Program-made: the position numbers and the translations under genes
The notes under the pieces: generated by a model
Told to the model about the DNA's origin: nothing
Database searches by the model: none
The model's input: only the letters and a program-made list of their open reading frames with translations
DNA from: CAYWKU01 sp964459325
Lineage (GTDB): Bacteria; RBG-13-61-14; CAYWKU01
DNA length: 64,000 nt
Direction: 5' to 3'
Assembly: GCA_964459325.1 (NCBI GenBank)
Contig: CAYWKU010000015.1
Location: forward strand, 1 to 64,000
In this document: positions 16,214-24,911 of the stretch, piece by piece
Position numbering within the stretch: the stretch's first letter is position 1
How the letters are laid out: each line of letters starts with the position of its first letter

Positions 16214-17224
16214 CTACTCTTTACTCTCAATCCAGTCTACGGGCGCCTTTTCCCGTGGCACAATTCCGTCCTGTTGAACCTTTGGGTAGCCGACGCACAC
16301 GCTGGTTACCACCTCGTACGGCCACTCGATGCCCAGGCGTTTTTTGAGCTTCTTGTTCATGTTTACCATCTTGATGAATCCCACGTAGCAGGTGCCCAGC
16401 CCCAAGGAGTGAGCCGCCAGCACCAGGTTCTGGGCCGCTATGCCGCAGTCGAGTTTGAAATCCCCGACACCCCGGCAGTCTCCGAGAACAAGTATAAGGG
16501 CCGGCGCATGCTGGAATAACTCCAGCTTGCCCTCGGGGTTGCTGAATGCATCGATTGCGTATATCGGTCTGATATCCATGTCCCCGGGCTTTTTTATGCC
16601 CCAGAGCGACAGGATGAATTTCATGACGGGATTGCCCTTTCTGTATTGGCGGGACAGCATTTGCAGCATCGGCATAATACCGTCGCGTATTTCGTCAATT
16701 ACCTTCCGGTCGGTAATGGCTATGTATCGCACCGGTTGTGAGTTCCCGGCGGTGGGGGCGAAACGACCCGCTTCCAGCAGCCGGTGAATGGTCTCGCGCG
16801 GGACAGGCTCCTTCTTGAATATCCGGTTCGAGCGGCGGCGGTATATCACCTTCTCTACTTCGGTAAGGCCGTCTATGCTCTCAGAGACAGGCCGGCCTTC
16901 GACGAGAGGCTCCGGATACCTTATTTCCCTGTCCGCGTATTGCGACTTGTAGAAACCTTCATCTATCCGGATTGAACCCTGTACAGTAATGGCCCCTTCG
17001 GGGCATACGGCTACGCAATCGCGGCACCCGAAGCAGGACGGCTCCACCTTGTTCCCCATCTCCATTCTGGGTACGACAGTGGACTTTTTGTCCCTCAATT
17101 CCAGGGCCCCCAGCGGGCATATCCGGACGCAGTATCCGCAGCCCGAGCATTTTTCCTCGTCTATTACGGGCCGGCAGGCTTCACCCCCGGGGGCAATTAC
17201 CTTCCTGTACTTTTCCATTAACAT
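16214..17224 (-). CDS. Ferredoxin-nitroreductase fusion protein
   Basis: The 336-residue protein joins an N-terminal two-cluster ferredoxin domain (CSGCGYCVRICP and CFGCRDCVAVCP, each ligating a 4Fe-4S cluster) to a C-terminal FMN-dependent nitroreductase domain (RRSNRIFKKEPVPRETI; GRFAPTAGNSQPVRYIA; CGIAAQNLVLAAHSLGLGTCYVG). It is likely a soluble oxidoreductase passing electrons from iron-sulfur clusters to FMN; the substrate is unknown. The ATG at 17224 follows GGAGGG at 8 bases and is preferred to a TTG at 17275. It is transcribed away from hemB with about 110 bp between the starts. Confidence 0.92.
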   Translation of the reverse strand: MLMEKYRKVIAPGGEACRPVIDEEKCSGCGYCVRICPLGALELRDKKSTVVPRMEMGNKVEPSCFGCRDCVAVCPEGAITVQGSIRIDEGFYKSQYADREIRYPEPLVEGRPVSESIDGLTEVEKVIYRRRSNRIFKKEPVPRETIHRLLEAGRFAPTAGNSQPVRYIAITDRKVIDEIRDGIMPMLQMLSRQYRKGNPVMKFILSLWGIKKPGDMDIRPIYAIDAFSNPEGKLELFQHAPALILVLGDCRGVGDFKLDCGIAAQNLVLAAHSLGLGTCYVGFIKMVNMNKKLKKRLGIEWPYEVVTSVCVGYPKVQQDGIVPREKAPVDWIESKE

Positions 17225-17336
17225 TTTATTTTCCCTCCGGGCGATAAGCTTACCCTTACCCGTATCCTTAGTCAAGAAGGCGCATGGAAAATGATTCGGT
17301 CATGGTTTATCCTTCTTTCATCAGGAGGTGACGGGA

Positions 17337-18317
17337 ATGCAGTTTCCGGATTATCGACCGAGAAGAATGCGCCGCACGGAGGGCCTGAGAAGACTCGTTC
17401 GGGAAACCGCCATATCCGTGGACGACCTCGTGTATCCGATGTTCGCCGTGCCCGGCAAGAAGGTAAAGAAGGAAATATCGTCCATGCCGGGAAATTATCA
17501 CCTCAGCGTGGACCTGCTCGCCTCCGAATGCTCCCGGATATACGACCTGGGCATCCCGGCTGTACTTCTTTTCGGCATCCCCGAAAAAAAAGATGAAACG
17601 GGCGCCGAAGCCTGGGCGCCAAACGGAATTGTCCAGAGGGCGATAAAGGAGATTAAAAAGGCAACCCCCGATTTGGTGGTGATGACCGATGTATGCATTT
17701 GCGAATACACCAGCCACGGCCATTGCGGAGTGATAGCCAACGGTGACGTGGACAACGACGAAACCCTCGAGCTGCTGGCGGCCACCGCCCTGTCTCACGC
17801 CCGCGCCGGAGCGGACGTGGTGGCGCCGAGCGACATGATGGACGGTAGAGTAGCTATTATCAGGGAAGCGCTCGAGGAGGAAGGCTTCGATAACGTGGCA
17901 ATACTCAGTTACGCCGCCAAGTACGCCAGCGCCTTTTACGGCCCCTTCCGGGAAGCCGCCGAAAGCGCTCCCGAGTTCGGCGACCGCCGCTCCTACCAGA
18001 TGGACCCGCCCAACGCGGACGAAGCAATCAGGGAAGTGGCTTTGGACGTTCAGGAAGGCGCCGACGTCGTGATGGTAAAACCCGCCATGCCGTACCTTGA
18101 TGTCGTAGCCGGTGTGAAAGAGGAGTTCGACCTGCCCGTGGCCGCTTACCAGGTGAGCGGGGAGTATGCCATGATAAAAGCGGCCGCCGACAAAGGCCGG
18201 CTCGACCTGGAAAGAACCGTGGTCGAGTCCCTGATAAGCATAAAAAGGGCGGGGGCGGCTTTCGTGCTGACCTACTTCGCCCCGTACGTGGCCGAGCTAT
18301 TGGGAAAGGGCAAATGA
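17337..18317 (+). CDS. hemB: Porphobilinogen synthase (delta-aminolevulinic acid dehydratase)
   Basis: HemB condenses two 5-aminolevulinate molecules to porphobilinogen in haem and cobalamin synthesis. The 326-residue protein has the active-site lysines (YAAKYASAFYGPFREA and MVKPAMPYLD) and the zinc-type cysteine cluster DVCICEYTSHGHCG, so it is a zinc-dependent form. The RRSYQMDP motif is present. The ATG at 17337 lies 8 bases after a perfect AGGAGG; a GTG at 17328 is inside the ribosome-binding site. A cyclic-nucleotide-binding gene follows with a 1-bp gap. No other hem genes are nearby. Confidence 0.97.
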   Translation: MQFPDYRPRRMRRTEGLRRLVRETAISVDDLVYPMFAVPGKKVKKEISSMPGNYHLSVDLLASECSRIYDLGIPAVLLFGIPEKKDETGAEAWAPNGIVQRAIKEIKKATPDLVVMTDVCICEYTSHGHCGVIANGDVDNDETLELLAATALSHARAGADVVAPSDMMDGRVAIIREALEEEGFDNVAILSYAAKYASAFYGPFREAAESAPEFGDRRSYQMDPPNADEAIREVALDVQEGADVVMVKPAMPYLDVVAGVKEEFDLPVAAYQVSGEYAMIKAAADKGRLDLERTVVESLISIKRAGAAFVLTYFAPYVAELLGKGK

Positions 18318-18318
18318 A

Positions 18319-18810
18319 GTGTCCGCCGATGACCTGAGGCTGATAGGTTCCCTGGAGCTTTTCCGGGAGTTTTCCAAGACCGAAGTCATGATGGTTCTCA
18401 TGATAGCCCGAACCTGCAAATATGCCCCCGGCGACAGGATAATAAGGGAGGGAGATGAGGGGGATGCGCTATACATAATAAAAAAAGGCCGGGTGAAGGT
18501 GGCGAAGTACGACGGCAAGGGCGTGGAGAGGGAACTGGCGCTGCTGGAGGGCGGAGAATGCTTCGGCGAAGTGGCCCTGGTGGATTCGGAACCCCGAAGC
18601 GCCAGCGTCTACGCCGACGGGGATTGCGTCATTTACAGGGTAGGAAGAAAAGAGTTCAACGATATACTCAGGCATCACAAGGAGCTGGAAAGAAAGTTTT
18701 ATAAAACCGTGTCCGGGATGCTGGCCCGAAGGCTGCGCCGGGCGAACGAATACCTCACCTTCAACCTCGAAGTCGGCGACATTCTGACGGATATAAACAG
18801 GGAAAGCTAG
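18319..18810 (+). CDS. Single-domain cyclic-nucleotide-binding protein
   Basis: The 163-residue protein is a CAP-type effector domain (residues 10-125: LELFREFSKTEV, YAPGDRIIREGDEGDALYIIKKGRVKV, ECFGEVALVDSEPRSASV) followed by a long helix (ELERKFYKTVSGMLARRLRRANEYL) like the CRP dimer helix. The usual winged-helix DNA-binding domain is missing. The phosphate-binding cassette has FGEVALVDSEPRSASV, with the Arg-Ser pair expected for nucleotide binding. The GTG start at 18319 lies 1 bp after the hemB stop. A possible role is as a sensor that binds a protein partner. Confidence 0.88.
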   Translation: MSADDLRLIGSLELFREFSKTEVMMVLMIARTCKYAPGDRIIREGDEGDALYIIKKGRVKVAKYDGKGVERELALLEGGECFGEVALVDSEPRSASVYADGDCVIYRVGRKEFNDILRHHKELERKFYKTVSGMLARRLRRANEYLTFNLEVGDILTDINRES

Positions 18811-18940
18811 TGTTGTGTCCCGGAAATAGCCTCACTAATTGTTTGCCCGACCCTTCGGGACGGCCGGCCGCTCTCAGGCTTTTTGCCCGCCATAAGCTAC
18901 CCTGCGGTCAAGGTGTACTACCCTTGATGGGGAATACCGG

Positions 18941-20218
18941 TTATTTTTCCGGTATTACCGTTCTTTCGCCGGTGGCGGGGGTTGATGCCCGCTTGTCGGC
19001 CGCTATGACCTTCTGCAGGGTGGACAGGAACTCTCTCGTGTTGGTCGCGGCGTTGCCGTACGCCTGCCCGTTGAAGAATATGGTGGGGGTGGAGTTAACC
19101 TTGTTTTTCCGCCCGTCTCTTATGTCCTGCTTTATTACGGCCATGGCCGCCGGGTCATTCATGCATTTTCGGAACTTGTCGGTATCCAACTCCAGTTTTT
19201 CCGCGTATGATATAAGAACCTCGATAGTCCAATCTTCCTTTCGATGTTCGAACAGATAATCCATGTATTCCCAGAACTTATCCATGGACTGCCTTTGAGC
19301 GCAGTAAGAGGCCTGAGAGCCGTTGCAGGCGCCTTCGTAAAGGGTGCGGCTCAATTCCGTGTTGCAGGTTTTATCTAAGGGATAATGATTAAATATGACG
19401 TAAAACTTGTCGCCGTATCTCTCGCGGGCTTCCATTATGACGTCGTGAGCCCTTGCGCACCACGGGCACTTCGGGTCGCTTACCGTGATTACCTGGACGG
19501 GGGCATCCAGGGGCCCTTTCCAGGGATTGTCGGAAAAGTCGAATCCCACCGCCTCGGGACCCTTTATTACCCTCGGCTCTATGAAAGAAAAGCCCACTCC
19601 GCTGCCCACCAGCACCAGAACGACCACCCCCGCCGCAATCCATACCCTGACCATCCCCACGCCGGTGTATATATCCGACAGAAGGGATTTAAATCTACCC
19701 TTCGGAACATCCACCGTCCAGATGATGCTCAAAATGAGGAACACCAGGTTAACCCCGTAAAGCGTCATGCAGAAGATGCAGTGTGCTTCTATCATGAAGG
19801 TTGAGACAAGGGCGAGGAATATGGAAAACAGCACGCACCATATTGAAATTGCGAGCAGATAGAGGGGTACGTGCGCCCGGAAACGGTTCTTGTGGGGATT
19901 TGTACCGAGTATAGTGAGAATCATGCACACCAGGTAAGTCAAAACCCCGTAATGCGCTACCGGTATGCCCAGAATAGAACTGAACGGCCCGGTAGCTACG
20001 GCGGAGCAGTTGAGCGTTTCGTTTATGTCGCAAAAGGACCCGCCGGCCCGGAAATGAAGCCAGGTCAGGTAAATCCCAGAGCCTATGCCCACCAACAGTG
20101 TAATTATAAGCACTATAACTATAACGGGACGGGTTCTTCTTTCAGGATAGAATTGCTCTTCTTCTAAGGAGTACTGTTCTTCGTCGGTTTCCGGTAGATT
20201 TTCATTTTGCTCGTTCAT
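18941..20218 (-). CDS. VKOR-DsbA fusion disulfide-forming protein
   Basis: This 425-residue membrane protein should make disulfide bonds in exported proteins. After an acidic cytoplasmic N-terminus and a first helix, a vitamin K epoxide reductase domain (about residues 32-170, several helices) carries its loop cysteines (FCDINETLNC) and active-site CIFC facing quinone. A further membrane helix (AGVVVLVLVGSGVGFSF) leads to a periplasmic DsbA-like thioredoxin domain with CPWC and cis-Pro loop STPTIFF. Such fusions replace the separate DsbA and DsbB in many bacteria. A hairpin (AATACCGG/CCGGTATT, 18933-18956) includes the stop codon. Confidence 0.94.
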   Translation of the reverse strand: MNEQNENLPETDEEQYSLEEEQFYPERRTRPVIVIVLIITLLVGIGSGIYLTWLHFRAGGSFCDINETLNCSAVATGPFSSILGIPVAHYGVLTYLVCMILTILGTNPHKNRFRAHVPLYLLAISIWCVLFSIFLALVSTFMIEAHCIFCMTLYGVNLVFLILSIIWTVDVPKGRFKSLLSDIYTGVGMVRVWIAAGVVVLVLVGSGVGFSFIEPRVIKGPEAVGFDFSDNPWKGPLDAPVQVITVSDPKCPWCARAHDVIMEARERYGDKFYVIFNHYPLDKTCNTELSRTLYEGACNGSQASYCAQRQSMDKFWEYMDYLFEHRKEDWTIEVLISYAEKLELDTDKFRKCMNDPAAMAVIKQDIRDGRKNKVNSTPTIFFNGQAYGNAATNTREFLSTLQKVIAADKRASTPATGERTVIPEK

Positions 20219-20250
20219 CGGTTATTACCTTCCTAACCTGTAAGATACGG

Positions 20251-20282
20251 CCTCAAATTTCCCCCACAAGTGGGACACGACC
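20251..20282. repeat. 32-bp dispersed repeat, copy 2
   Basis: An exact copy of bases 23-54, here between the VKOR-DsbA and gcvH genes. Read on the minus strand it would still encode VSHLWGKFEAVSYRLGR and then a stop, close to the C-terminus of the AT-rich orphan protein. The surrounding 100 bp are AT-rich. It looks like the relic of the 3' end of a related gene. Confidence 0.85.
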
Positions 20283-20407
20283 CATAATCAGATATAAGAC
20301 ACCTTTTTATCTCGCAAGTTTCAACAGCATTCAAGGTTGTATTCTCCCGCGTTGTTCCGGAAAAACAATGGGACAAAGGTGGTTTTACAGTCAATCTGTG
20401 GTTTATT

Positions 20408-20806
20408 TTACTCAGGCTCGCCCGCTTCCTCCTCGAGGTACTCCTCGTATCCCTCGGCGCTGAGCAGGTTGTCTATCTCGTCGGGGTCGCTCATCTCTAT
20501 CTGTATCAGCCAGCCGTCCACGTAAGGGTCGTCGTTTACCAGTTCGGGGCGGTCTTCCAGCTCCTCGTTGATTCCCACGACTTCACCCGACAGCGGGCAG
20601 AAGAGGTCGGAGACCGTCTTGACGCTTTCGATGACCCCGAACTGCTCGTCCTGAACCACCTCGTCACCTATGTCCGGAAGCTCCACGTACACTATGTCCC
20701 CGAGCTCCTTTTGAGCGTAGTCCGTTATCCCGACGGTGGCCTTGTTACCTTTTACTCTGGCCCATTCGTGTTCCTTGGTGTAGCTAAGGTCATCCGGGAA
20801 CTTCAT
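20408..20806 (-). CDS. gcvH: Glycine cleavage system H protein
   Basis: GcvH is the lipoyl carrier that shuttles the aminomethyl group between P, T and L proteins. The 132-residue protein begins with the family pattern KEHEWARVKGNKATVGITDYAQ and carries the lipoylation site ESVKTVSDL (Lys of the VK pair) and the GEVVGINEEL segment. AAGGAG lies 6 bases before the ATG. No gcvT, gcvP, lipoyl synthase or ligase lies in the window, so the H protein is encoded alone; it may also serve in lipoate metabolism. The C-terminal tail is unusually acidic. Confidence 0.96.
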   Translation of the reverse strand: MKFPDDLSYTKEHEWARVKGNKATVGITDYAQKELGDIVYVELPDIGDEVVQDEQFGVIESVKTVSDLFCPLSGEVVGINEELEDRPELVNDDPYVDGWLIQIEMSDPDEIDNLLSAEGYEEYLEEEAGEPE

Positions 20807-21046
20807 GTTGTACTCCTTTCCAGCGAAGTCTTCTCCAAGAACGGGAAGCGTATTTTTTCAGCTTCTCTGGATTTATCGCGAACGCCGGTTCTGCATAATT
20901 TCGTCCTGTTCGTGCCGCTGGTAGTTTTGTAAACTCCTGTAATTTTGCCGCAATGATAATGGCCCCCTCAACCCTTGTAAAGTGCCCTCGGAGTGTCCGG
21001 GTATACGGGGGTGTTAACGAATTAAATTCGCTGCGATACGCCTTCG

Positions 21047-22654
21047 CTAATAGCCGTTTTTCGGCCCCTTGCCGCGCCTGATTACCGTATCCCGCCGGAA
21101 GTTGTCGTCGTCGGTTTCGGGGTAGCTCAGGTTGTAATGCAGCCCGCGCGATTCGAGCCTCATCATGGCGCAGCGGATAATTATCTCCGCCACCACGGCG
21201 ATGTTGCGCAGTTCCAGCAGGTCGGAGTTTACTTTGAAGTCCCAGTAGTACTCCCTTATCTCCTGCTTCAGCAGTTGAACCCGTGATAATGCGCGTTCGA
21301 GGCGCTTGTTGGTTCTTACGATTCCCACGTAGTTCCACATTAGAGCGCGGATTTCGTCCCAGTTCTGGGAAACCACCACCATTTCGTCGGGTTCGGTGGC
21401 GTGGCCGGGATTCCACGGGGGAACTTCGTTGGCCGGTTTTTGGTAAAACTCCAATTCCCGGGTGGATTGCCATATCCGCTCGGCGAAAACCAGCGCCTCC
21501 AAAAGACTGTTCGATGCCAGCCGGTTGGCCCCGTGCAGGCCGGTGCAGGCCACTTCCCCGCAGGAGTAGAGGCGGGGGATGGTTGTGGCGCCCTCAGAGT
21601 TCACTATCACTCCGCCGCACGAGTAGTGGGCGGCCGGAATTACGGGTACGGGAGATTTGGCCATGTTGTAACCGTATTCCAGTAAAGTATTGTAAATGTA
21701 CGGAAAATGTTCCTTAAGGAAATCCTCCCCCTTGTAAGCGATGTCCAGCAGCACGTAATCGTCGCCGGTCTTTTTCATCTCCCGGTCTATAGCCCTCGCA
21801 ACCACATCTCTCGGCGCAAGCTCGGCATCCGGGCTGTATTCCGGCATGAACCTTTTGCCGTCGAGCCTTTTCAAAATCGCCCCTTCGCCCCGGACGGCTT
21901 CGCTGATAAGAAACCTCTTGGCCCGGGCGTGGAAAAGGCAGGTGGGATGGAACTGGAAAAACTCCATGTTGGCAATATTCGCCCCGGCGCGCCATGCCAT
22001 GGCTATGCCGTCCCCGGTGGCGATGTCCGGGTTGGTGGAATACTTGTACACCTTTCCGCAGCCCCCGGTAGCCAGTACCACTATATTTGCAAGAAAGGTA
22101 TGAACCTCCCCGGTCCGGGTATCCAGCACGTAAGCCCCGAAGCAGCGGTCCTCCCCCTGGTGGCCCAGCCTGCGCATGGTGAGCAGGTCTACCGCGAAAT
22201 GATGCTCGAAAAAGTGAATCCGGCTGTCCCGGCTATCGCAGGCGCGTATAAGGGCCTGTTCAACCTCCCTGCCGGTCAGGTCCCGGGCATGTACGATACG
22301 GCGATGTGAATGGCCGCCTTCCTGTCCCAGATGTAAGCCCTTTTCGTTCCGGGTGAATTCCACTCCCAGCTCCAGCAGCTCCCGGATGCGCTTCGGCCCG
22401 TCCTCCACCACCATCTTTACCACGTCCTCGTGACACAGGCCGGCTCCCGCCTGTAGGGTGTCGCGCACGTGGTTCTCGAAGCTGTCGGTAGCGTCCATGA
22501 CCCCGGCTATCCCGCCCTGGGCCATGTTGGTGTTGCTTTCCATTTTTTGCTTTTTAGTGATTATCGCCACGTTGCCGCGCTCAGCGGCCTTGAGGGCGAG
22601 GCCTAAACCCGCTATGCCGCTGCCTAAAATCAGGTAGTCGAAAGAGTATTCCAT
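21047..22654 (-). CDS. nadB: L-aspartate oxidase
   Basis: NadB is a flavoprotein that oxidises L-aspartate to iminoaspartate, the first step of de novo NAD synthesis. The 535-residue protein has the FAD-binding start (YLILGSGIAGLGLALKAAE), the covalent/substrate region (NMAQGGIAGVMDATDSFENHVRDTL), the active-site HSHRRIVHARDLTGREVE stretch and PAAHYSCGGVIVNSEGATT followed by GANRLASNSLLEALVF. These features and the C-terminal helical domain distinguish it from fumarate reductase. Neither nadA nor nadC is adjacent. About 240 bp separate it from gcvH downstream. Confidence 0.96.
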   Translation of the reverse strand: MEYSFDYLILGSGIAGLGLALKAAERGNVAIITKKQKMESNTNMAQGGIAGVMDATDSFENHVRDTLQAGAGLCHEDVVKMVVEDGPKRIRELLELGVEFTRNEKGLHLGQEGGHSHRRIVHARDLTGREVEQALIRACDSRDSRIHFFEHHFAVDLLTMRRLGHQGEDRCFGAYVLDTRTGEVHTFLANIVVLATGGCGKVYKYSTNPDIATGDGIAMAWRAGANIANMEFFQFHPTCLFHARAKRFLISEAVRGEGAILKRLDGKRFMPEYSPDAELAPRDVVARAIDREMKKTGDDYVLLDIAYKGEDFLKEHFPYIYNTLLEYGYNMAKSPVPVIPAAHYSCGGVIVNSEGATTIPRLYSCGEVACTGLHGANRLASNSLLEALVFAERIWQSTRELEFYQKPANEVPPWNPGHATEPDEMVVVSQNWDEIRALMWNYVGIVRTNKRLERALSRVQLLKQEIREYYWDFKVNSDLLELRNIAVVAEIIIRCAMMRLESRGLHYNLSYPETDDDNFRRDTVIRRGKGPKNGY

Positions 22655-22679
22655 GGTATGGGTTTATCCTTTTGGGGTG

Positions 22680-22707
22680 AAATTAAGGATATTTCGGGAA
22701 GTTTCAA
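22680..22707 (-). promoter_or_regulatory. Candidate promoter for nadB
   Basis: On the minus strand TTGAAA (22702-22707), a 16-bp spacer and TAATTT (22680-22685) lie about 25 bp upstream of the nadB start. Confidence 0.4.
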
Positions 22708-22743
22708 CCGCTACGGGTTTTTTTGTCCCGGAATTATGACTTT

Positions 22744-24222
22744 TCAGGGCGCCCTTTTCCGGGCTACCAGCAGCTTCAAATGCTGCCGGTAGCGTCGGTC
22801 GTTCTGAAATACGGCCGCCGCCGCCGCTATGAGCTGCCGTAAAACCGGGTGGTATGGCAGTTTACTTATCAGCCCTTTTCTTTCGAGCCATCGGTTTACA
22901 GATTGCGGCAGAAGTGGCTGGAGGTCGAAAAAGGTCTGATACGGTCTCAAGCTCCACTTACCCCCGTCCGCATCCGGGGTTGCGTACATGTAGCTGGTTT
23001 GTGCCTTACCTTCTTCGATGGCCTCCACGTCTTCGTCCGTAAGGCGATTTTCTTCGCGGTCGATTTTTACAATCTCGGCCCCCGGAAAATGAAGCATCCA
23101 GTAGGAATTTATCCTGTCGGGGCGGGTGTTTATGTAAAACCGGGCGGCTTCGTCCTGCTCGGCCTTTCCCTCTCCGGGCAATCCCAGCATGTGGTCAAGG
23201 CCGACCTCGACCCCGTGCTTATGCGCAAGCTCGATGGCCCGGGCCACATTGGCGGCGCTGCCGGCACGGTCCAATAGCCTCTGACGGCTGGGGTCGCTTA
23301 CCGTCTGCAAGCCGATTTTCACCCGGAAGCAGCCGCTTTCGGCCAAAAGCTTCACCTTTGCCTCATCCAGCGCTGCCGGGTGGGTGTAGCAATCGTAGGG
23401 CAACCCGACGGATTTCTTATATAATCCCGAGAATTCTTCCAGCCACTTCCGGCTGAACGTAAAAACGTCATCCCAGAAGCTGACCGTCCTGAGCCGGTAT
23501 CTTCCGGCTGCGTGTTCGAGCTCCTCGATTACCCCCTCGGGGCTGCGCCTTCTGACGTGATTTTTTTCGTAATCGTAAAGCTTGTGATACATGGAGTTGG
23601 AGCAGAATGCACAACGATACGGGCAGCCCCGGGAGGTCATTATCATGTAATTCTCGGCAAATGCGGGGATTTTCGAGTAGAAAAGCTCCTTGTCGGGCAA
23701 GGGCAGATTGTCGAGGTTGCGAATGTAGGGCCGGGGCGGTTGCTCTTCTATGTTGTCATCGGTTTTTTTCCACACGTTCGGTATTTTCCGGTTCGGGAGA
23801 TTGCCGTTTTCCATGTCCTCCAGCAAATCGAGCAGCGCCCCTTCGCCTTCCCCGGTTACCACGGCGTCCACCTGGGGATAAGCCAGAGCGCGATGAGGCG
23901 CCGCCGTGACGTGAGGCCCGCCGAATGCGATTGGGGTGGGTATTTTATCCCGGATTCGTGCCGCTATGTCCAGGGCCCACCGGAAGTTGACTGTGTAGGC
24001 GCTGAAGGCTATAAGGTCGGCTTCGGAAGTGACAGCGGCGTTGACCAGCCGGGGGGTTTTATCGGTCAGCCGTGCTATAAAGGGCAGCCTGGCGTTTTCC
24101 TGGCCGGAGAATTGCGCGGGGTCGAAAGCCAGCGCCGTGGAATGCCCGGCGGCTTTCAATACACCGGACAGGTATTCGATGCCGAGGTGCTCGCTTGCCG
24201 CGTGGACGAATAGGACTTTCAT
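22744..24222 (-). CDS. B12-binding-domain radical SAM protein
   Basis: The 492-residue protein has an N-terminal cobalamin-binding-like domain (VLFVHAASEHLGIEYLSGVL; FGGPHVTAAPHRAL; VVTGEGEGALLDLLE) and a radical SAM domain with CPYRCAFCSNS supplying the 4Fe-4S cysteines, followed by VKIGLQTVSD and GLDHMLGLPGEG patterns. Enzymes of this class carry out methylations, ring contractions or other radical chemistry, often on lipids or natural products; the substrate cannot be told. The ATG at 24222 gives the usual N-terminus, 5 bp after the stop of a cyclic-nucleotide-binding gene, so the two probably form an operon. Confidence 0.92.
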   Translation of the reverse strand: MKVLFVHAASEHLGIEYLSGVLKAAGHSTALAFDPAQFSGQENARLPFIARLTDKTPRLVNAAVTSEADLIAFSAYTVNFRWALDIAARIRDKIPTPIAFGGPHVTAAPHRALAYPQVDAVVTGEGEGALLDLLEDMENGNLPNRKIPNVWKKTDDNIEEQPPRPYIRNLDNLPLPDKELFYSKIPAFAENYMIMTSRGCPYRCAFCSNSMYHKLYDYEKNHVRRRSPEGVIEELEHAAGRYRLRTVSFWDDVFTFSRKWLEEFSGLYKKSVGLPYDCYTHPAALDEAKVKLLAESGCFRVKIGLQTVSDPSRQRLLDRAGSAANVARAIELAHKHGVEVGLDHMLGLPGEGKAEQDEAARFYINTRPDRINSYWMLHFPGAEIVKIDREENRLTDEDVEAIEEGKAQTSYMYATPDADGGKWSLRPYQTFFDLQPLLPQSVNRWLERKGLISKLPYHPVLRQLIAAAAAVFQNDRRYRQHLKLLVARKRAP

Positions 24223-24227
24223 GAACG

Positions 24228-24779
24228 CTAATCGGTACCGTCGTAGTACCACCCGCTTATCAGCAGATATTTCATGAGGTTGTTTTCACTTTCCATTATT
24301 TCCCTTATCGTGCGGTCAGGGTCGGAAAAAAGCTCAACCAACTCCTCGTTCATCTTCCGGAGGCGATAGCTCATGGTTCTGGCGAAGGCGTGGATGATTT
24401 TGAGGGCCGCCACTGAATTGCCGTTCAGCTTGCGGTCGAGGTCCTCTTTGTATATGCAATAGAGGGTGGTGGGGACATCGGCGATGGCGCTTGCGGAGCG
24501 CGCCAGGCCGTCTATTATACTCATTTCGCCGAAAAAGCTTCCCGGCCCCAGTCGCGAAAGCACCCGCTCGGTAGCCAGGGGCGTGGCTTTAACTATTCTT
24601 ACCCGGCCCTTTTTTATAACGTAAAGGCAATTTCCGGGGTCGCCGTCTTTGCATATCACCTGGTTCTTGTCGAAGTCCTCCTCCTCGGAAATGGACTCGA
24701 TTTCCTCGATTTCTTTGTTTTTCAAATCCCTGAAAACAAGCACCTGGTGAAGGGTCGTTTCGTCACTCTTACGCGCCAT
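24228..24779 (-). CDS. Cyclic-nucleotide-binding domain protein
   Basis: The 183-residue protein has one CAP-type sensor domain (residues 10-130: KNQVICKDGDPGNCLYVIKKGRVRIV; GPGSFFGEMSIIDGLARSASAIADVPTTLY) and a C-terminal helical tail ending LISGWYYDGTD; no winged helix is visible. The cassette FGEMSIIDGLARSAS has the Glu, Arg and Ser of nucleotide-binding members. It heads a probable operon with the B12-radical SAM gene and is divergent from the DUF4139 genes. It is a second member of the type found beside hemB. Confidence 0.88.
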   Translation of the reverse strand: MARKSDETTLHQVLVFRDLKNKEIEEIESISEEEDFDKNQVICKDGDPGNCLYVIKKGRVRIVKATPLATERVLSRLGPGSFFGEMSIIDGLARSASAIADVPTTLYCIYKEDLDRKLNGNSVAALKIIHAFARTMSYRLRKMNEELVELFSDPDRTIREIMESENNLMKYLLISGWYYDGTD

Positions 24780-24911
24780 TGCAACCGCTGTCCCCGATGA
24801 GTATCATTCTTAGATAATGAACGATTCCGGCCGGATTTGCAATTATTGTGCATAGAAACCGAAGTTGGAATTACAGGCTGTCCGTTAATTCTGAAAGGGA
24901 AAGGTGAGGCG

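Noticed and set aside
18933..18956. AATACCGG/CCGGTATT hairpin between convergent genes as a terminator
   Set aside because: It contains the stop codon of the VKOR-DsbA gene and lacks a T tract in either direction.
20807..21046. Possible glycine riboswitch upstream of gcvH
   Set aside because: I looked for the tandem aptamer core and found no matching pattern.
20790..21473. Minus-strand open frame covering the gcvH leader and the 3' end of nadB in another frame
   Set aside because: It overlaps nadB out of frame and its composition is Arg/Gly-rich without domains. The leader part (about 20807-21046) is left as non-coding.
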